Source: Litoditis marina (taxonomy: Eukaryota > Nematoda > Chromadorea > Rhabditida > Rhabditidae). From it: DNA of 64,000 nt. The stretch covers positions 15,470,090 through 15,534,089 of the forward strand of contig OZ038437.1 of the NCBI GenBank assembly GCA_964036275.1, written 5' to 3'. This document shows positions 19,681-31,815 of the stretch, in pieces. Below the pieces are notes generated by a model, which saw nothing but the letters and a program-made list of their open reading frames with translations, ran no database searches and had not been told where the DNA came from. Made by a program: the position numbers and the translations under genes. How positions within the stretch are numbered: position 1 is the first letter of the stretch; each line of letters begins with the position of its first letter.

Positions 19681-19886
19681 AGGTGAATTCTATATGTAAC
19701 CGGGATGACCAGAAGGAACCAAATTGCAGTAAAAACAGGAAAATCTCCAGAAATTGAGTGTTTGGTTGCATTGGAAAAGCAACCAAAAGCAACCCGGTTG
19801 CATTTGGAAAGCAACCAAACTGTCTTTACACATGCAACCCGGTTGCATTTTGGTTGCATGCAACCTGGTTGCATGTGTAAACCGCC
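19681..19886 (+). mobile_element. 206-bp GGTTGCAT-family insertion (U2 only), 8-bp target duplication
   Basis: The 8-bp direct repeat GTATGTTG flanks it (19673-19680 and 19887-19894). U1 has a single GTATGTTG here (7514 region). The interior is rich in TGCAACC/GGTTGCA, and the right end is GCATGTGTAAACCGCC. The 8-bp duplication suggests hAT-type mobilisation. The terminal inverted repeats are weak (AGGTG at left, CCGCC at right). Confidence 0.75.
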
Positions 19887-19901
19887 GTATGTTGACAGCA
19901 G

Positions 19902-20019
19902 AGGCCGTATGCATGAAACATCCCGGGCCGGGTTGGGATGCTATCCCGAGCTGAATTGGCCGGGAAATAGCTCGGGATAGCATCCCAACCCGGCCCGGGA
20001 TGTTTCATGCATACGGCCT
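19902..20019. mobile_element. 118-bp perfect foldback insertion (U2 only)
   Basis: Arms 19901-19952 and 19969-20020 are exact reverse complements (52 bp) around a 16-nt loop. They start AGGCCGTATGCATGAAACAT and contain CCCGGGCCGGGTTGGGATGC. The flanks carry CAG on both sides (19899-19901, 20020-20022), matching a 3-bp target duplication of the CAG seen once in U1. Confidence 0.85.
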
Positions 20020-20565
20020 CAGGTTGATACGTTTGGTTTACACCCGGGTGATTTTCTTGTGAGTTTATTGATTATGTTTTACTCAATCTTATGGCATGTA
20101 GTCCTATTTTCATAGTAAGCTACATTTGTTACATAGTTATACATTAATAGCAATGTCGGAAATAAAAATTTGTTCACATGAAAGTGAATAGAAGTTTTGC
20201 ACTCGTTTATTGTTCGAAAGAGTACTTTAACCCATCCAAACCTCAAGATTAACACGTTATCATTACCATGTTCTTGCGTCGAACTTCTGCACTGTTTAAC
20301 TAAAATCTCTAGTGTTTTCACTCAATGTTCACGTTTGACGTGTTTAGCCTCTCAAATAGTCGCCTTTTCACCCATAAAGACAGCAGAGGGTTCGATTGAT
20401 TGAGCGATGCGGGGCGAGCGGTCGTTGATTACTTGCCAACAGTCGAGAGAGTGTGTAGATCAATGACACGCAGACTGGCTGGCCCCTCGCCAAACCCCGC
20501 CCCTCACAAAATCGATGGTCCACAACGGGTTGACAAATCCTATATGTGTATTTCTGTCTCTACAG

Positions 20566-20621
20566 GAGTGTGCGGCTGTATTCTATCTGGTGACGATTCG
20601 AGATGAACTCGCAAGGAACAG
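20566..20621 (+). other. Candidate 5' exon upstream of BTB gene (U2)
   Basis: Identical frame and splice sites to 8253-8308 in U1, with the same phase conflict with the next exon. Confidence 0.35.
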
Positions 20622-20673
20622 GTACCGTTCAATTTACTGGGTTCTGTTCAACCCTGACATTTGACGGTCGATG

Positions 20674-20755
20674 AATTCTATATGTAACCGGGGTTTTCGG
20701 TGACCTAACCGGTGTTTGGTAACCCTTCTCAGGTTACCCGGTTACATATAGAATT
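20674..20755. repeat. AATTCTATATGTAACC foldback (U2)
   Basis: 82 bp. Ends AATTCTATATGTAACCGGG and CCCGGTTACATATAGAATT are perfect inverted repeats, with GGTAACC motifs inside. U1 keeps only the left end (8359 onward), followed by unrelated low-complexity sequence. Confidence 0.75.
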
Positions 20756-21295
20756 GGCCTCGTTTTATTCACTGTATTCTGTTCAACCCTGACATTTGAC
20801 TGTTCCATACCGAAACCTGTAGTGTATCCGTCGTCAAATGTAACCACCATTAATGAAGTGTAGGTAAAATGGAACCATGGGTCAAACTTCCGAGTGACCT
20901 CTGATAGTAGTTTTAGACAGGTAAAGTTCTTTCCATCTTGGGTAAACTTGACTTTTATTGGTTACATTTGACGCCGGTTACAATTGAAACTGACCAGTTA
21001 ACCGTTAACTCAATTTTTGGTTACACTTTTGGTAACCACTCGGTAACCGCGAAATTTACCCAAAATACGTTGGAAAATAGGTTTCTTCAATGGTTAATTG
21101 AGAAAGGGTCAAATGGTTAACAACCCGGTTAGTGATTAAGTGGTAGGGTTAACGAAATTTGTGGTTCCTTGTGGAATTTAATATAATGCTTTGTCGTAAG
21201 GTAAGTGTAGAAAACTAAAATAACCCTAGAAAGGGTTAGTACGTTTAACAGAAAGCCGTGCTTCAGCTTTTCTTTGTAATCCCACCCTGTTCCAG

Positions 21296-24200
21296 GTAAT
21301 TGTGTTCGTAATTTGTGTTTGGGGCTCGTGTCGGAAGAAAATCCGAGCCTAAACATCGAGACGTACTTTGACACCTACTTCCAACTGATCGCCGATAATA
21401 GTCTCATGTGCGTGTTTCAACTATTTGAATATCTTGCGGTGCATACTAGAAGTGAATTGAATAGTCACGTGAAGTTAGCAGTCTAATGAGGAATCGGGCA
21501 CTTTGTCATTGCACGTTTCTGAGTTCGGCTGTGTTTACCTCTGTTATCACGTGACTGTGCAACTGAACAACAGTGTTAAGTTTCAATTGTGTGGTATAGT
21601 ACGGACGTTCACCCCACTTTCTCGTTCATTCTGCGAGAATACATTGTAAATCTGACCACTTACTCGCAATTTATCATTATTCATTCATTTCAGTAGAATA
21701 AGGAATAATCGTGTCAAGCTATACCTAACGAACAATGTCAAGGAAGGTTTGTTCGAAATTATCGACGATGATAACTTCAGTATTGAAGGGCGTATTCTCT
21801 ATTACTCGAACACCGATGGGGAGTTATTGGCTGAGGTATTGAATTGACATTTTTAGAAACTATGGAAACTTTAACAGCCAGATTTTAAATGTCTAGCACA
21901 TGCTTTTTTCCTAAGCTAAAAATTCGAGAATCTAGCCCAAGTGGAAAAATGTTTTTCTTCTGAATGTTCATATTATCTTCCAACGTTTCTTGCAGTAACA
22001 TTAAATAACTGTTTCACAGAGATAATACATATAGATTGTTTCTATTTGCCTTGAAAATGGTTACCGAAGACAACCCGGGTCATTTTTGGTCACCAATCGG
22101 TTATTCAGGGCCGAACCGCGCTCAGTGTCGCGGTTCGGCCCTGGGATCGCCCTGTGGCCGTATTCACCAATGTCCCGGGAAGGTAAAAAAGCTTCCCGCG
22201 CCTCTGGACCCTCCTCATCAGCACATTTTCGTGCTCTACCTTCCCGCGGGAACGTATTTCAGCTTCCCGAGGATTGGTGACTACGGCCACAGGTTCCCTT
22301 CACTCTGGTTATCTGAAAAATGGATTCAAAAGTTGCCCACTCAATTTGTGTTCAGACTCCGCTGGTGGCGCCCACGGCTGAAGTAGGTTGTCGCGCTCCC
22401 ACCGCGCTTCTCGGTCGAAAGGGGAACACGGTTCGAGTGGAAGTCTTCTTCGACGTCATCAAGGGTCTTCGGTGGGCAGATTGGAAAGAATCAGAACCTA
22501 GTTGCCGAAAACTTTAACCATTCCGCCATTTTTTCTTTTAACCCTTTAGTAACCTTTTTACAACGTCTTTTGGATGAAATTTTGCGGTTATCATGTGGTG
22601 AAGTGTTGAAGAAGGACGGCTATGTGGTTCAATCCCAACGCTTCAGTCCTTTAAATTGCAACAAGTTTTTCAATAGCAGATTTAATGATCGTTGACACGG
22701 GATTGATCGACATAATCGTCCTACTTTGAGCATAAATTAGGGAAACGGTCAACGCAAAACGCGGTTAGATGAATAATTTATCTAAAAGTATTGTTGGCTT
22801 TCCTCTGCTTCAGTCATTTTTGAACTATTGGAAATATCAAACGGTACACCATATTTTAAGAGCGGTTAACACATGCAACCGGGTTGCATGCAACCGAAAT
22901 GCAACCAGGTTGCATGTGTGACCAAACATTATTCTCTTTTAGGAAACTTGTAGGTCTTTTATGAATGTGTACTGTTTACGCTTCAGTATTTCCCTTCCTG
23001 TTTATTATGGAAAGCCCAATGTGTACACCGATGTTTGCGTCTTGGTTGAAGGAAAGAAGTTCTATGTGCCTAAAGCGGTAAGCGAGTGTCAAATGCGTGA
23101 AAAGAGAATAGAAATCCGAATAAAGAACAAAAAACACCTTGTTTGCTCTGAAACAACTCGTACTTTGTGCAATACGAACCCATTATGTAGTCGTCGCCAA
23201 TGGAATGGCGCAAGGGTACTGTATATCTCACTTTCCGATGTGTACGGACACATGTCTTCGATTCGAAACTTTGCCCGTTATGTACTCTTATGGCGTATAG
23301 ATTAGCGCCCTACTATTGAACTTTTGCTAGCAGGCTCGATTCGGCGAGAGACTGGAGTTCATAAATTCGGCACCCACTATAGCTAGGCTCTTCGAAGTTT
23401 CGAAACTGTTCATCTTTCTGATCTCTTAACCGTTTTTATTCGGATTCCAATTCAGGTACTGGCCATGAGGTCCAAGTTTTTCGAGGACCAGCTTCTCACT
23501 TCGACTGTAATAGACGGATACCACGAGATAACTTTGGAGAATGTGTCGGTTAAAGCATTCACTACCATTCTCGATCTTCTTTCCGGAACATTTTATTGTG
23601 TTTACAATGGGCCCGAAGCTCATATGGGTCAGTTTTCATTATGATCAGTGAACATTACAAATATTTGTCAAATTTACAAAGATTCAAAAAGAAGTTTTCG
23701 TGTTTCCGGAAAGAGAGTGCTTTCGACAATAGCATTCAAGTTTACATTACAAAGTAAGCCAGAAATGCGCGAATGTGGAAATGTGATCAGTATCTGGAAC
23801 TCTGGTATTTGTCGTTAAAGAAGGACGAGTATATGAACCAATCCCAACCGTTCCGACCTTTAAACTGCAATATCTTTCTTAAAATGCAGTTTAAAGGACC
23901 GATGCGTCGGGATTGGTCCACATAATCGTCCTGCTTTGAAGTATATAATCATGAATTAATGTTTGATCGTAAATAATGAACTATTATTAATAATATATCA
24001 TTGAAGAAGGACGAGTATGTGAACCAATCCCAACGGTTCCGACCTTTAAACTGCAATATCTTTCTTAAAATGCAGTTTAAAGGACCGATGCGTCGGGATT
24101 GGTCCACATAATCGTCCTGCTTTGAAGTATATAATCATGAATTAATGTTTGATCGTAAATAATGAACTATTATTAATAATATATCATTAAAGAAGGACGA

Positions 24201-25148
24201 GTATATGAACCAATCCCAACCGTTCCGACCTTTAAACTGCAATATCTTTCTTAAAATGCAGTTTAAAGGACCGATGCGTCGGGATTGGTCCACATAATCG
24301 TCCTGCTTTGAAGTATATAATCATGAATTAATGTTTGATCGTAAATAATGAACTATTATTAATAATATATCATTAAAGAAGGACGAGTATATGAACCAAT
24401 CCCAACGGATCCGACCTTTAAACTGCAATATATTTTTCAATTGCAGTTTAAAGGACCGTTGCGTCGGGATCGGTCCACACAATCCCATAATCGTCCAGCT
24501 TTAAAAATTTAAAGAAGGTTATTCGTAATTTTCAGCGTTCTACGAGGAACTTCTGTCTCTGACCGAGCGTTTTGGTATGCAGTTTCTGGATGCTCGCCTC
24601 ATCGAATCAATAATCAAAGACCAGACCCGTTTCTGGAACTTTACTCGATATCAGCAGCTCTTACTAGCAGACAAGTGCAAGCTTGCTTCGCTTTGGGTGA
24701 GTGTTTCGTATCCATCCATACACCATACAGAGTACGTGTGCTAGAAGATCCCGGCCCCTTCATCCCTTCCTGCGTCTCTCGCTCTGCCTCACTATTTCTC
24801 GTCTCTTACATCTCGGCGGGATGTGAGAGCAGAGAAAGTTGCTTGTGTACAAAACTATTGGTTGCTTTCAAATGCAACCTGGGTGCTTTTCAAATGCAAC
24901 CAAAATCAGATAACATAACCAAACTATCTCACTGTAGACAAATTCGGTTGCATTCGAGATGCAACCAACAGTTTTGTACACAAGCAACCTGGTTGCATGT
25001 GTAAACCGCCTAATCTTCCTTGTTTCAGCGTTATCTGATGGAAGTATGGACTGAGAGTGATTCGAAAAGAATAAGTTCAGAGTTTCTCGATCGACTGAGC
25101 GTTGCCGCTAGCATCGAACTGGTCCGGGAGAGGCGGAGTCGCCCCTAG
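21296..25148 (+). CDS. BTB/POZ-domain protein, U2 copy (5' end unresolved)
   Basis: Exons 21296-21407, 21694-21835, 22943-23077, 23456-23627, 24536-24696 and 25029-25148 (TAG). Lengths and phases are the same as in U1, and all splice sites are canonical. This is the cleanest copy. Differences from U1 include V-to-A (FQLIADN), T-to-R and Q-to-L in exon 2, K-to-Q and H-to-Y in the BTB core (EDQLL, DGYHEI), and a tail ending RERRSRP instead of QERRCRP. The BTB core (YTDVCVLVEGKKFYVPKA then VLAMRSKFF) is complete. The 5' exon problem is as in U1. One intron is lengthened by a tandem triplication (23823-24380). Confidence 0.8.
22108..22293 (+). repeat. Nested foldback element in BTB intron (U2)
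   Basis: Counterpart of 9343-9528, same hairpin GGGCCGAACCGCG / CGCGGTTCGGCCC and outer arms. Confidence 0.8.
22320..22517 (+). other. Candidate 65-codon ORF or exon in BTB intron (U2)
   Basis: ATG to TAA, starting MDSKVAHSICVQTPLVAPTA. A strong donor GAA|GTAGGT after codon 21 is in phase 0 and would join the BTB exon at 22943. The distal part contains VEVFFDVIKGLRWA, protein-like in composition. In U1 the same frame stops at codon 10 (TGA at 9582-9584); U6 is open. It could be an alternative first exon, or chance. Confidence 0.25.
22614..22721 (+). mobile_element. GGACG...CGTCC foldback MITE (U2, BTB intron)
   Basis: Counterpart of 9850-9957 in U1. Confidence 0.65.
23823..24500 (+). repeat. 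186-bp unit triplicated around the GGACGA MITE (U2 only)
   Basis: GGACGAGTAT starts at 23823, 24009, 24195 and 24381, an exact 186-bp period. Three full units comprise the foldback MITE plus AAGTATATAATCATGAATTA and AATAATGAACTATTATTAAT spacer. A fourth MITE of the ordinary type closes the array. Other units have one MITE here. The spacer in the units is not found in U1 or U6. Confidence 0.9.
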
Positions 25149-27010
25149 TGTACCCTCTCTCACCAATCGATGTCCTTCTACAGTAATCCTTCAAATCTGC
25201 GAGTGGCTTTTTCTTGTGAATCATGCCATAATTTGGTTCCAAACTTCCAGAGTTTGTACTAGTGGTACAGATGATATTCCTTCCTTCCCAAGTTTCTTCA
25301 TTGTACCTGGATTCGGGTTACTTCTCACTCTCTGTTTTTTGTGTAGACTTTCTAAATAGATCCTCACAGTTTCAATCTCAAATGTCACCGTTATTGATTA
25401 ATACGAGTTTTTCTATCCTAGGCTGATCTCTCTCTTCTCTTGATCTCTTGTAATTGATGCGTTTACAGCCGGGTTATTTTCGTGTGAATTACTCTCACTT
25501 TGACTTTTGCTCATCAAGTTTATTGATTTTGTAACTAATTTTTATGGCATATTGTTCTTTTTTGAGTTGTATGCTGTTCGTTTTACATATTTGTAACTGT
25601 CAGGAATAACAAACTGTTAAAATGTAAATGAATATAAAGTGTTGCATTGTTTTAGTTCAGTTGTGTTTCAAAACTGTCGTACAGGAGATCAAACTACTAG
25701 TTCCGACTCAAGCCAACCAGCTCTGTGATTAGATGTCACCAGCTGGTGGCGACTGTCAAATTACAACCCAAGGTTTCAGCTGACACGAAAGAAAACCTGG
25801 TATAAATAAAAAACGTGCCATTATTTAATGCGTTTCAAAAGTCTGAATCCGAGAACCACCCGAACTAAGATGTTTTATTCTGTTCACGTGATGTCCATAG
25901 ATTTTACCCCATAAAGAATTACAACCCATAGTATGGCAAAAAGAAGGTTGCCCTACGAAGGCTGGCTCAAACTATACATGCCTTGTTCATCTTTCTTTGT
26001 AGTCTGATCACGCTGCCTCTCACTCGTAATCTGAGAATACTGCTGTGTTGCAGATGAAACTACAACGAGGGAGTTGTGCGCGCAGTAAGAAAGTCGGCCG
26101 CGACCGTACTCCAATGTTGGTATTATATATTTCCCTGCCCATTCTTCTTTATGTCATCGAAACAGAGAATAGCGGGCAGTTGTAGGAGACGCAGACAGTC
26201 GAGACAGTTTCTCACTCAGTTACCTCTATTGACGGTTAAATGCCATCTTACAAGTGCAATCTTAGATTTACCAGATTGATGAAATAAAACTAGCTATATT
26301 ATGAGAAAAATTCAAAATTAATATTTTTGTTCAAAACTCGGTTATTGTGCTCAAGAATGTATGCACTGATGATATTCAGTGTTCAAAATATTATATTTTA
26401 CTTTTGGACGTTTTTTGGTCGATTTTTCGGGCACGCGTTCTAGCTGGGAACGCAAATTCGTGGGACTCCACGGAATTCCGTGGAAGTCCACGGGCTTAAC
26501 CATTGTAAAAGGGGCGGGGCTTATATTTAGTATTGGTTGCTAACCAGAGAGAAACTGCTCCCATCTAAAAAAATGGAAAGGGCTGGAAATTTCAGGATAT
26601 ATTGGGATTGGGTTAAAAAGAGTATTAAAAGTAATAATAGGAACTGAATAATTTGTTTACTAATGTTTTAATGTTTTTTTTAATTATTTTTCACTGCTCT
26701 GTTCTCAGATCACTGTACTTGGCTGAACATTACAGCTTACACTTGGATTTACTCCAAAAGAGTGTAAATATGTGTTTATACTGCTATATTGATTTGTTTT
26801 TCTCTTCATTTTTATGCTCATCCGAACAATTTATCAAAATAGAAACAGATTTGCCATAGACATTCAACCTCTTGATTCATAGAACTCCCCTATGTTTATT
26901 CAGAAGAATATAAGTAAAAACAGAAAATAAACAATTCGTGAGAAGGACTTTTAGCTGTCTAGTGGGAGGCAAGCCACGGTGAAATACCACGAGTTTCTGC
27001 AAAATTAAAA
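25149..27010 (+). other. BTB 3' flank and spacer (U2)
   Basis: Counterpart of 11828-13676. Contains the candidate 43-aa ORF (26054-26185) and the CGTGG palindrome (26459-26493). Nothing else recognised. Confidence 0.6.
26054..26185 (+). CDS. Candidate 43-aa ORF (U2)
   Basis: Same as 12721-12852 with one change (MLVLY instead of MLLLY). ATG directly after TTGCAG. Confidence 0.3.
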   Translation: MKLQRGSCARSKKVGRDRTPMLVLYISLPILLYVIETENSGQL

Positions 27011-27080
27011 CCGACGCCAGGACTCGAACCAGGCACCTCTGGCTTATGAAGCGAGCACTCTACCGCTGCGCCATAGGGCC
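27011..27080 (-). tRNA. tRNA-Met(CAT)-like pseudogene (U2)
   Basis: Same 70-nt sequence and defects as in U1: good A and B boxes, unpaired acceptor ends. Confidence 0.65.
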
Positions 27081-27551
27081 ACATAAGAAGACCGTAGTTT
27101 AATGGACAAGAGCCCGCGGAAATCATTATAGGAACAGACAGCTGGAGCTGGCTGGAAGTAAACTTGTGGCGATTATGACTAAATACAATTTTCCAAATGG
27201 TTTTTAGAGACAGGGTGTTTTCAATTGTTTTTCTAGTATGAATATTTGTATGGCGGAGATAATGGTTGTTTTTGCTGAAACTCGGTTATAATTGACATGA
27301 GAAAGAGATAAAGTTACCATTTTCCACCTTTTGTACAGCAGTTTTTGGCTTTTAGTTTTTTTAAATAAATATTCTGGAGAAATAATATTGTTCCTTATAA
27401 TTGGTCTCGATCGACTCTACCAGCTGGAAATACAGTAGCTAATGTTGTCGTATTTTTATTGAGTAGGTCTACAGTATTCCATCTAATTGGTGCGTTTCAA
27501 TGAAATATCATGTTTTAATTACATTGCTGATCACTAAATCTGCAAAATGTA

Positions 27552-27775
27552 GCCTAAAGCCTAAAGCCCAAAACCCAGCCTTAACCTAAGCCTAAAACTT
27601 AACCTAAGCCTAAACCTAAGCCTACGCCTCAACCTAAGCCTAAACCTTAACCTAAGCCTAAGCATAAGTCTTACCTAGGCCGAAAAGTCTTACATTCTAA
27701 GGTCTAAGCCTTATGTCTTACCTAAGCCGAAACCGGGTATTAGGAACTGAGCCTAACTGGGACTAAACCTAAGCA
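27552..27775 (+). repeat. Interstitial telomere-like tract (U2)
   Basis: GCCTAA-type repeats as in U1, a few hexamers shorter. Confidence 0.85.
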
Positions 27776-27859
27776 AGAGTACGACCTCACAGTTTGTCGT
27801 GCGATCCCACAGTAGATTTCTAATTTTTCATCTTTCCACTTGATCAATGTTTAGTTTTC

Positions 27860-28756
27860 AGGCCTAAAACTGGCGTAATACACGTAATACTGAATGTCAG
27901 TTGCAGAATAGAGTTTTCAATTGTACGTGGGAATCCACGGAAAACTGAAAATTCTACTTCTGGAACCAAAAACTGGTGTAATACTGAATGGGAGTTGTAG
28001 AATAAAGTTTTTAATTGTCATATAAAGGTTTTTTGACACCGGAAATTCTTGTAGCATAGCGTTTTCAATTGTACGTGGGAGTCCACGGTAAACCGGAAAA
28101 TCTACTTTTGGGGCCTTAAACTGGTGTAATACTGAATGGGAGTTGTAGAATAGAGTTTTCAATTGTACGTGGGAATCCACGGAAAACTGAAAATTCTACT
28201 TCTGGAACCAAAAACTGGTGTAATACTGAATGGGAGTTGTAGAATAAAGTTTTTAATTGTCATATAAAGGTTTTTTGACACCGGAAATTCTTGTAGCATA
28301 GCGTTTTCAATTGTACGTGGGAGTCCACGGAAAATCGGAAAATCTACTTTTGGGGCCTTAAACTGGTGTAATACTGAATGGGAGTTGTAGAATATAGTTT
28401 TCAATTGTACGTGGGATTCCACGGAAAACTGGAAAATCTACTTTTGTGACCAAAAGCGGGTGTAATACTGAATGGGAGTTGTAGAATAGAGTTTTCAATG
28501 GTAATATAAAGGTTTTCTTTAAACCGGAAATTCTTGTAGCATAGAGTTTTCAATTGTACGTGGGAGTCCACGGTAAACCGAAAAATTTACTTTTGTGACC
28601 TAAAACTAGTGTAATACTGGATGGAAGTTGTAGAATAGAGTTTTCAATGGTAATATAAAGGTTTTCTTGAAACCGGAAATTCTTGTAGAAGTGTGTTTTC
28701 ACTTGTACGTGGAATTCCACGGTAAACCGAAAATTCTACTTTTGTGACCTAAAACT
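27860..28756 (+). repeat. Minisatellite array 3 (short)
   Basis: About 0.9 kb of the same repeat family in 242-bp dimers (starts 27917, 28159). Nearly identical to the left part of array 5 (shift 15236). Confidence 0.95.
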
Positions 28757-28830
28757 TTTTTCGCTGTGGCTATGCTATGGTTAAAAACTGGCTTACATGG
28801 TTTGTCTTGGTATGTGTTTTATACGTTTTG

Positions 28831-28842
28831 TACGCTCTCTCG
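28831..28842. other. Deletion junction: gene X 5' flank joined to last BTB intron
   Basis: Left of it, GTTTTGTACGCT matches the region upstream of gene X (2896-2910). Right of it, CTCTCGCTCTGCCT matches the last BTB intron (11454 onward). The overlap is CT/TCT, a short microhomology. Relative to U2, about 7.5 kb is missing. Confidence 0.85.
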
Positions 28843-29089
28843 CTCTGCCTAACTATTTCTCGTCTCTTACATCTCGGCGGGATGTGAGAGCAGAGAAAGT
28901 TGCTTGTGTACAAAACTATTGCTTGCTTTCAAATGCAACCTGGGTGCTTTTCAAATGCAACCAAAATCACATAACATAACCAAACTATCTCACTGTAGAC
29001 AAATTCGGTTGCATTCGAGATGCAACCAACAGTTTTGTACACAAGCAACCTGGTTGCATGTGTAAACCGCCTAATCTTCCTTGTTTCAG

Positions 29090-29209
29090 CGTTATCTGAT
29101 GGAAGTATGGACTGAAATTGATTCGAAAAGAATAAGTTCAGAGTTTCTCGGTCGACTGAGCGTTGCCGCTAGCATCGAACTGGTCCAGGAGAGGCGGTGT
29201 CGCCGCTAG
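29090..29209 (+). pseudogene. BTB gene fragment, last exon only (U3)
   Basis: Acceptor TTTCAG and the 39-codon terminal exon are intact (RYLMEVWTEIDSKR onward, ending QERRCRR-stop), but all upstream exons were lost at the 28836 junction. The BTB domain is gone, so it cannot encode the parent protein. Confidence 0.8.
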
Positions 29210-31049
29210 TGTACCCTCTCTCACCAATCGATGTCCTTCTACAGTAATCCTTCAAATCTTCGAGTGGCTTTTTCTTGTGAATCATGCCATAATTTGGATC
29301 CAAACTTCCAGAGTTTGTACTAGTGGTACAGATGATATTCCTTCCTTTCCAAGTTTCTTCATTGTACCTGGATTCGGGTTACTTCTCACTCTCTGTTTTT
29401 TGTGTAGACTTTCTGAATAGATCCTCACAGTTTCAATCTCAAATGTCACCGTTATTGATTAATACGATTTTTTCTATCCTAGGCTGATCTCTCTCTTCTC
29501 TTGATCTCTTGTAATTGATGCGTTTACAGCCGGGTTATTTTCGTGTGAATTACTCTCACTTTGACTTTTGCTCATCAAGTTTATTGATTTTGTAACTAAT
29601 TTTTATGGCATATTGTTCTTTTTTGAGTTGTATGCTGTTCGTTTTACATATTTGTAACCGTCAGGAATAACAAACTGTTAAAATGTAAATGAATAAAAAG
29701 TGTTGCATTGTTTTAGTTCAGTTGTGTTTCAAAACTGTCGTACAGGAGATCAAACTACTAGTTCCGACTCAAGCCAACCAGCTCTGTGATTAGATGTCAC
29801 CAGCTGGTGGCGACTGTCAAATTACAACCCAAGGTTTCAGCTGACACGGAAGAAAATCTGGTATGAATGAAAAAACAACGTACTTTTGATTAATGCGTTT
29901 CAAAAGTCCGAGAACCACCCGAACTAAGGTGTTTTGCTCTCAAGTCCGTAGATTTTATCGCATAAAGGATTACAACCTATGGCCAAATGAAAGTCGAAGG
30001 CTGGCTCAAACTGTACATGCCTTGTTAATCTTTCTTTGTAGTCTGATCACACTGCCTCTCACTCGTAATCTGAGAATACTGCTGTGTTGCAGATGAAACT
30101 ACAACGAGGGAGTTGTGCGCGCAGTAAGAAAGTCGGCCGCGACCGTACTCCAATGTTGGTATTATATATTTCCCTGCCCATTCTTCTCTATGTCATCGAA
30201 ACAGAGAATAGCGGGCAGTTGTAGGAGACGCAGACAGTCGAGACAGTTTCTCACTCAGTTGCCTCTATTGACGGTTAAATGCCATCTTACAAGTGCAATC
30301 TTAGATTTACCAGATTGATGAAATAAAACTAGCTATATTATGAGAAAAATTCAAAATTAATATTTTTGTTCAAAACTCGGTTATTGTGCTCAAGAATGTA
30401 TGCACTGATCATATTCAGTGTTCAAAATATTATATTTTACTTTTGGACGTTTTTTGGTCGATTTTTCGGGCACGCGTTCTAGCTGGGAACGCAAATTCGT
30501 GGGACTCCACGGAATTCCGTGGAAGTCCACGGGCTTAACCATTGTAAAAGGGGCGGGGCTTATATTTAGTATTGGTTGCTAACCAGAGAGAAACTGCTCC
30601 CATCTAAAAAAATGGAAAGGGCTGGAAATTTCAGGATATATTGGGATTGGGTTAAAAAGAGTATTAAAAGTAATAATACGAACTGAATAATTTGTTTACT
30701 AATGTTTTAATGTTTTTTTTTATTATTTTTCACTGCTCTGTTCTCAGATCACTGTACTTGGCTGAACATTACAGCTTACACTTGGATTTACTCCAAAAGA
30801 GTGTAAATATGTGTTTATACTGCTATATTGATTTGTTTTTCTCTTCATTTTTATGCTCATCCGAACAATTTATCAAAATAGAAACAGATTTGCCATAGAC
30901 ATTCAACCTCTTGATTCATAGAACTCCCCTATGTTTATTCAGAAGAATATAAGTAAAAACAGAAAATAAACAATTCGTGAGAAGGACTTTTAGCTGTCTA
31001 GTGGGAGGCAAGCCACGGTGAAATACCACGAGTTTCTGCAAAATTAAAA
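29210..31049 (+). other. BTB 3' flank and spacer (U3)
   Basis: Counterpart of 11828-13676; candidate 43-aa ORF at 30093-30224, CGTGG palindrome at 30498-30532. It shares a variant block (TGAATGAAAAAACAACGTAC, about 29864) with U4 only. Confidence 0.6.
30093..30224 (+). CDS. Candidate 43-aa ORF (U3)
   Basis: As in U2, with a synonymous CTT-to-CTC change. ATG directly after TTGCAG. Confidence 0.28.
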   Translation: MKLQRGSCARSKKVGRDRTPMLVLYISLPILLYVIETENSGQL

Positions 31050-31119
31050 TCGACGCCAGGACTCGAACCAGGCACCTCTGGCTTATGAAGCGAGCACTCT
31101 ACCGCTGCGCCATAGGGCC
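31050..31119 (-). tRNA. tRNA-Met(CAT)-like pseudogene (U3)
   Basis: As in U1, with one change at the 3' end (CGTCGA for CGTCGG). Confidence 0.65.
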
Positions 31120-31585
31120 ACATACGAAGACCGTAGTTTAATGGACAAGAGCCCGCGGAAATCATTATAGGAACAGACAGCTGGAGCTGGCTGGAAGTAA
31201 ACTTGTGGCGATTATGACTAAATTTTCCAAATGGTTTTTAGAGACAGGGTGTTTTCAATTGTTTTTCTAGTATGAATATTTGTATGGCGCAGATAATGGT
31301 TGTTTTTGCTGAAACTCGGTTATAATTGACATGAGAAAGAGATAAAGTTACCATTTTCCACCTTTTGTACAGCAGTTTTTGGCTTTTAGTTTTTTTAAAT
31401 AAATATTCTGGAGAAATAATATTGTTCCTTATAATTGGTATCAATCGACTCTACCAGCTGGAAATACAGTAGCTAATGTTGTCGTATTTTTATTGAGTAG
31501 GTCTACAGTATTCCATCTAATTGGTGCGTTTCAATGAAATATCAATGTTTTAATTACATTGCTGATCACTAAATCTGCAAAATGT

Positions 31586-31815
31586 AGCCTAAAGCCTAAA
31601 GCCCAAAACCCAGCCTTAACCTAAGCCTACAACTTAACCTAAGCCTAAACCTAAGCCTACGCCTCGACCTAAGCCTAAACCTTAACCTAAGCCTAAGCCT
31701 AAGCATAAGTCTTACCTAGGCCGAAAAGTCTTACATTCTAAGGTCTAAGCCTTATGTCTTACCTAAGCTGAAACCGGGTATTAGGAATTGAGCCTAACTG
31801 GGACTAAACCTAAGC
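31586..31815 (+). repeat. Interstitial telomere-like tract (U3)
   Basis: GCCTAA-type repeats as in U1, with private substitutions. Confidence 0.85.

Larger units (their letters stand above)
19030..20565 (+). other. Spacer between gene X and BTB gene (U2)
   Basis: Counterpart of 6661-8252 with two insertions (separate entries) and without 7251-7484. No gene supported. Confidence 0.6.
14534..27859 (+). repeat. Segmental duplication unit U2 (full)
   Basis: Same order as U1, without the 2-kb insertion, the 178-bp TIR element or the older 3'-flank relic. Specific to U2: insertions at 19681-19886 and 19902-20019, and a triplication at 23823-24380. Confidence 0.9.
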
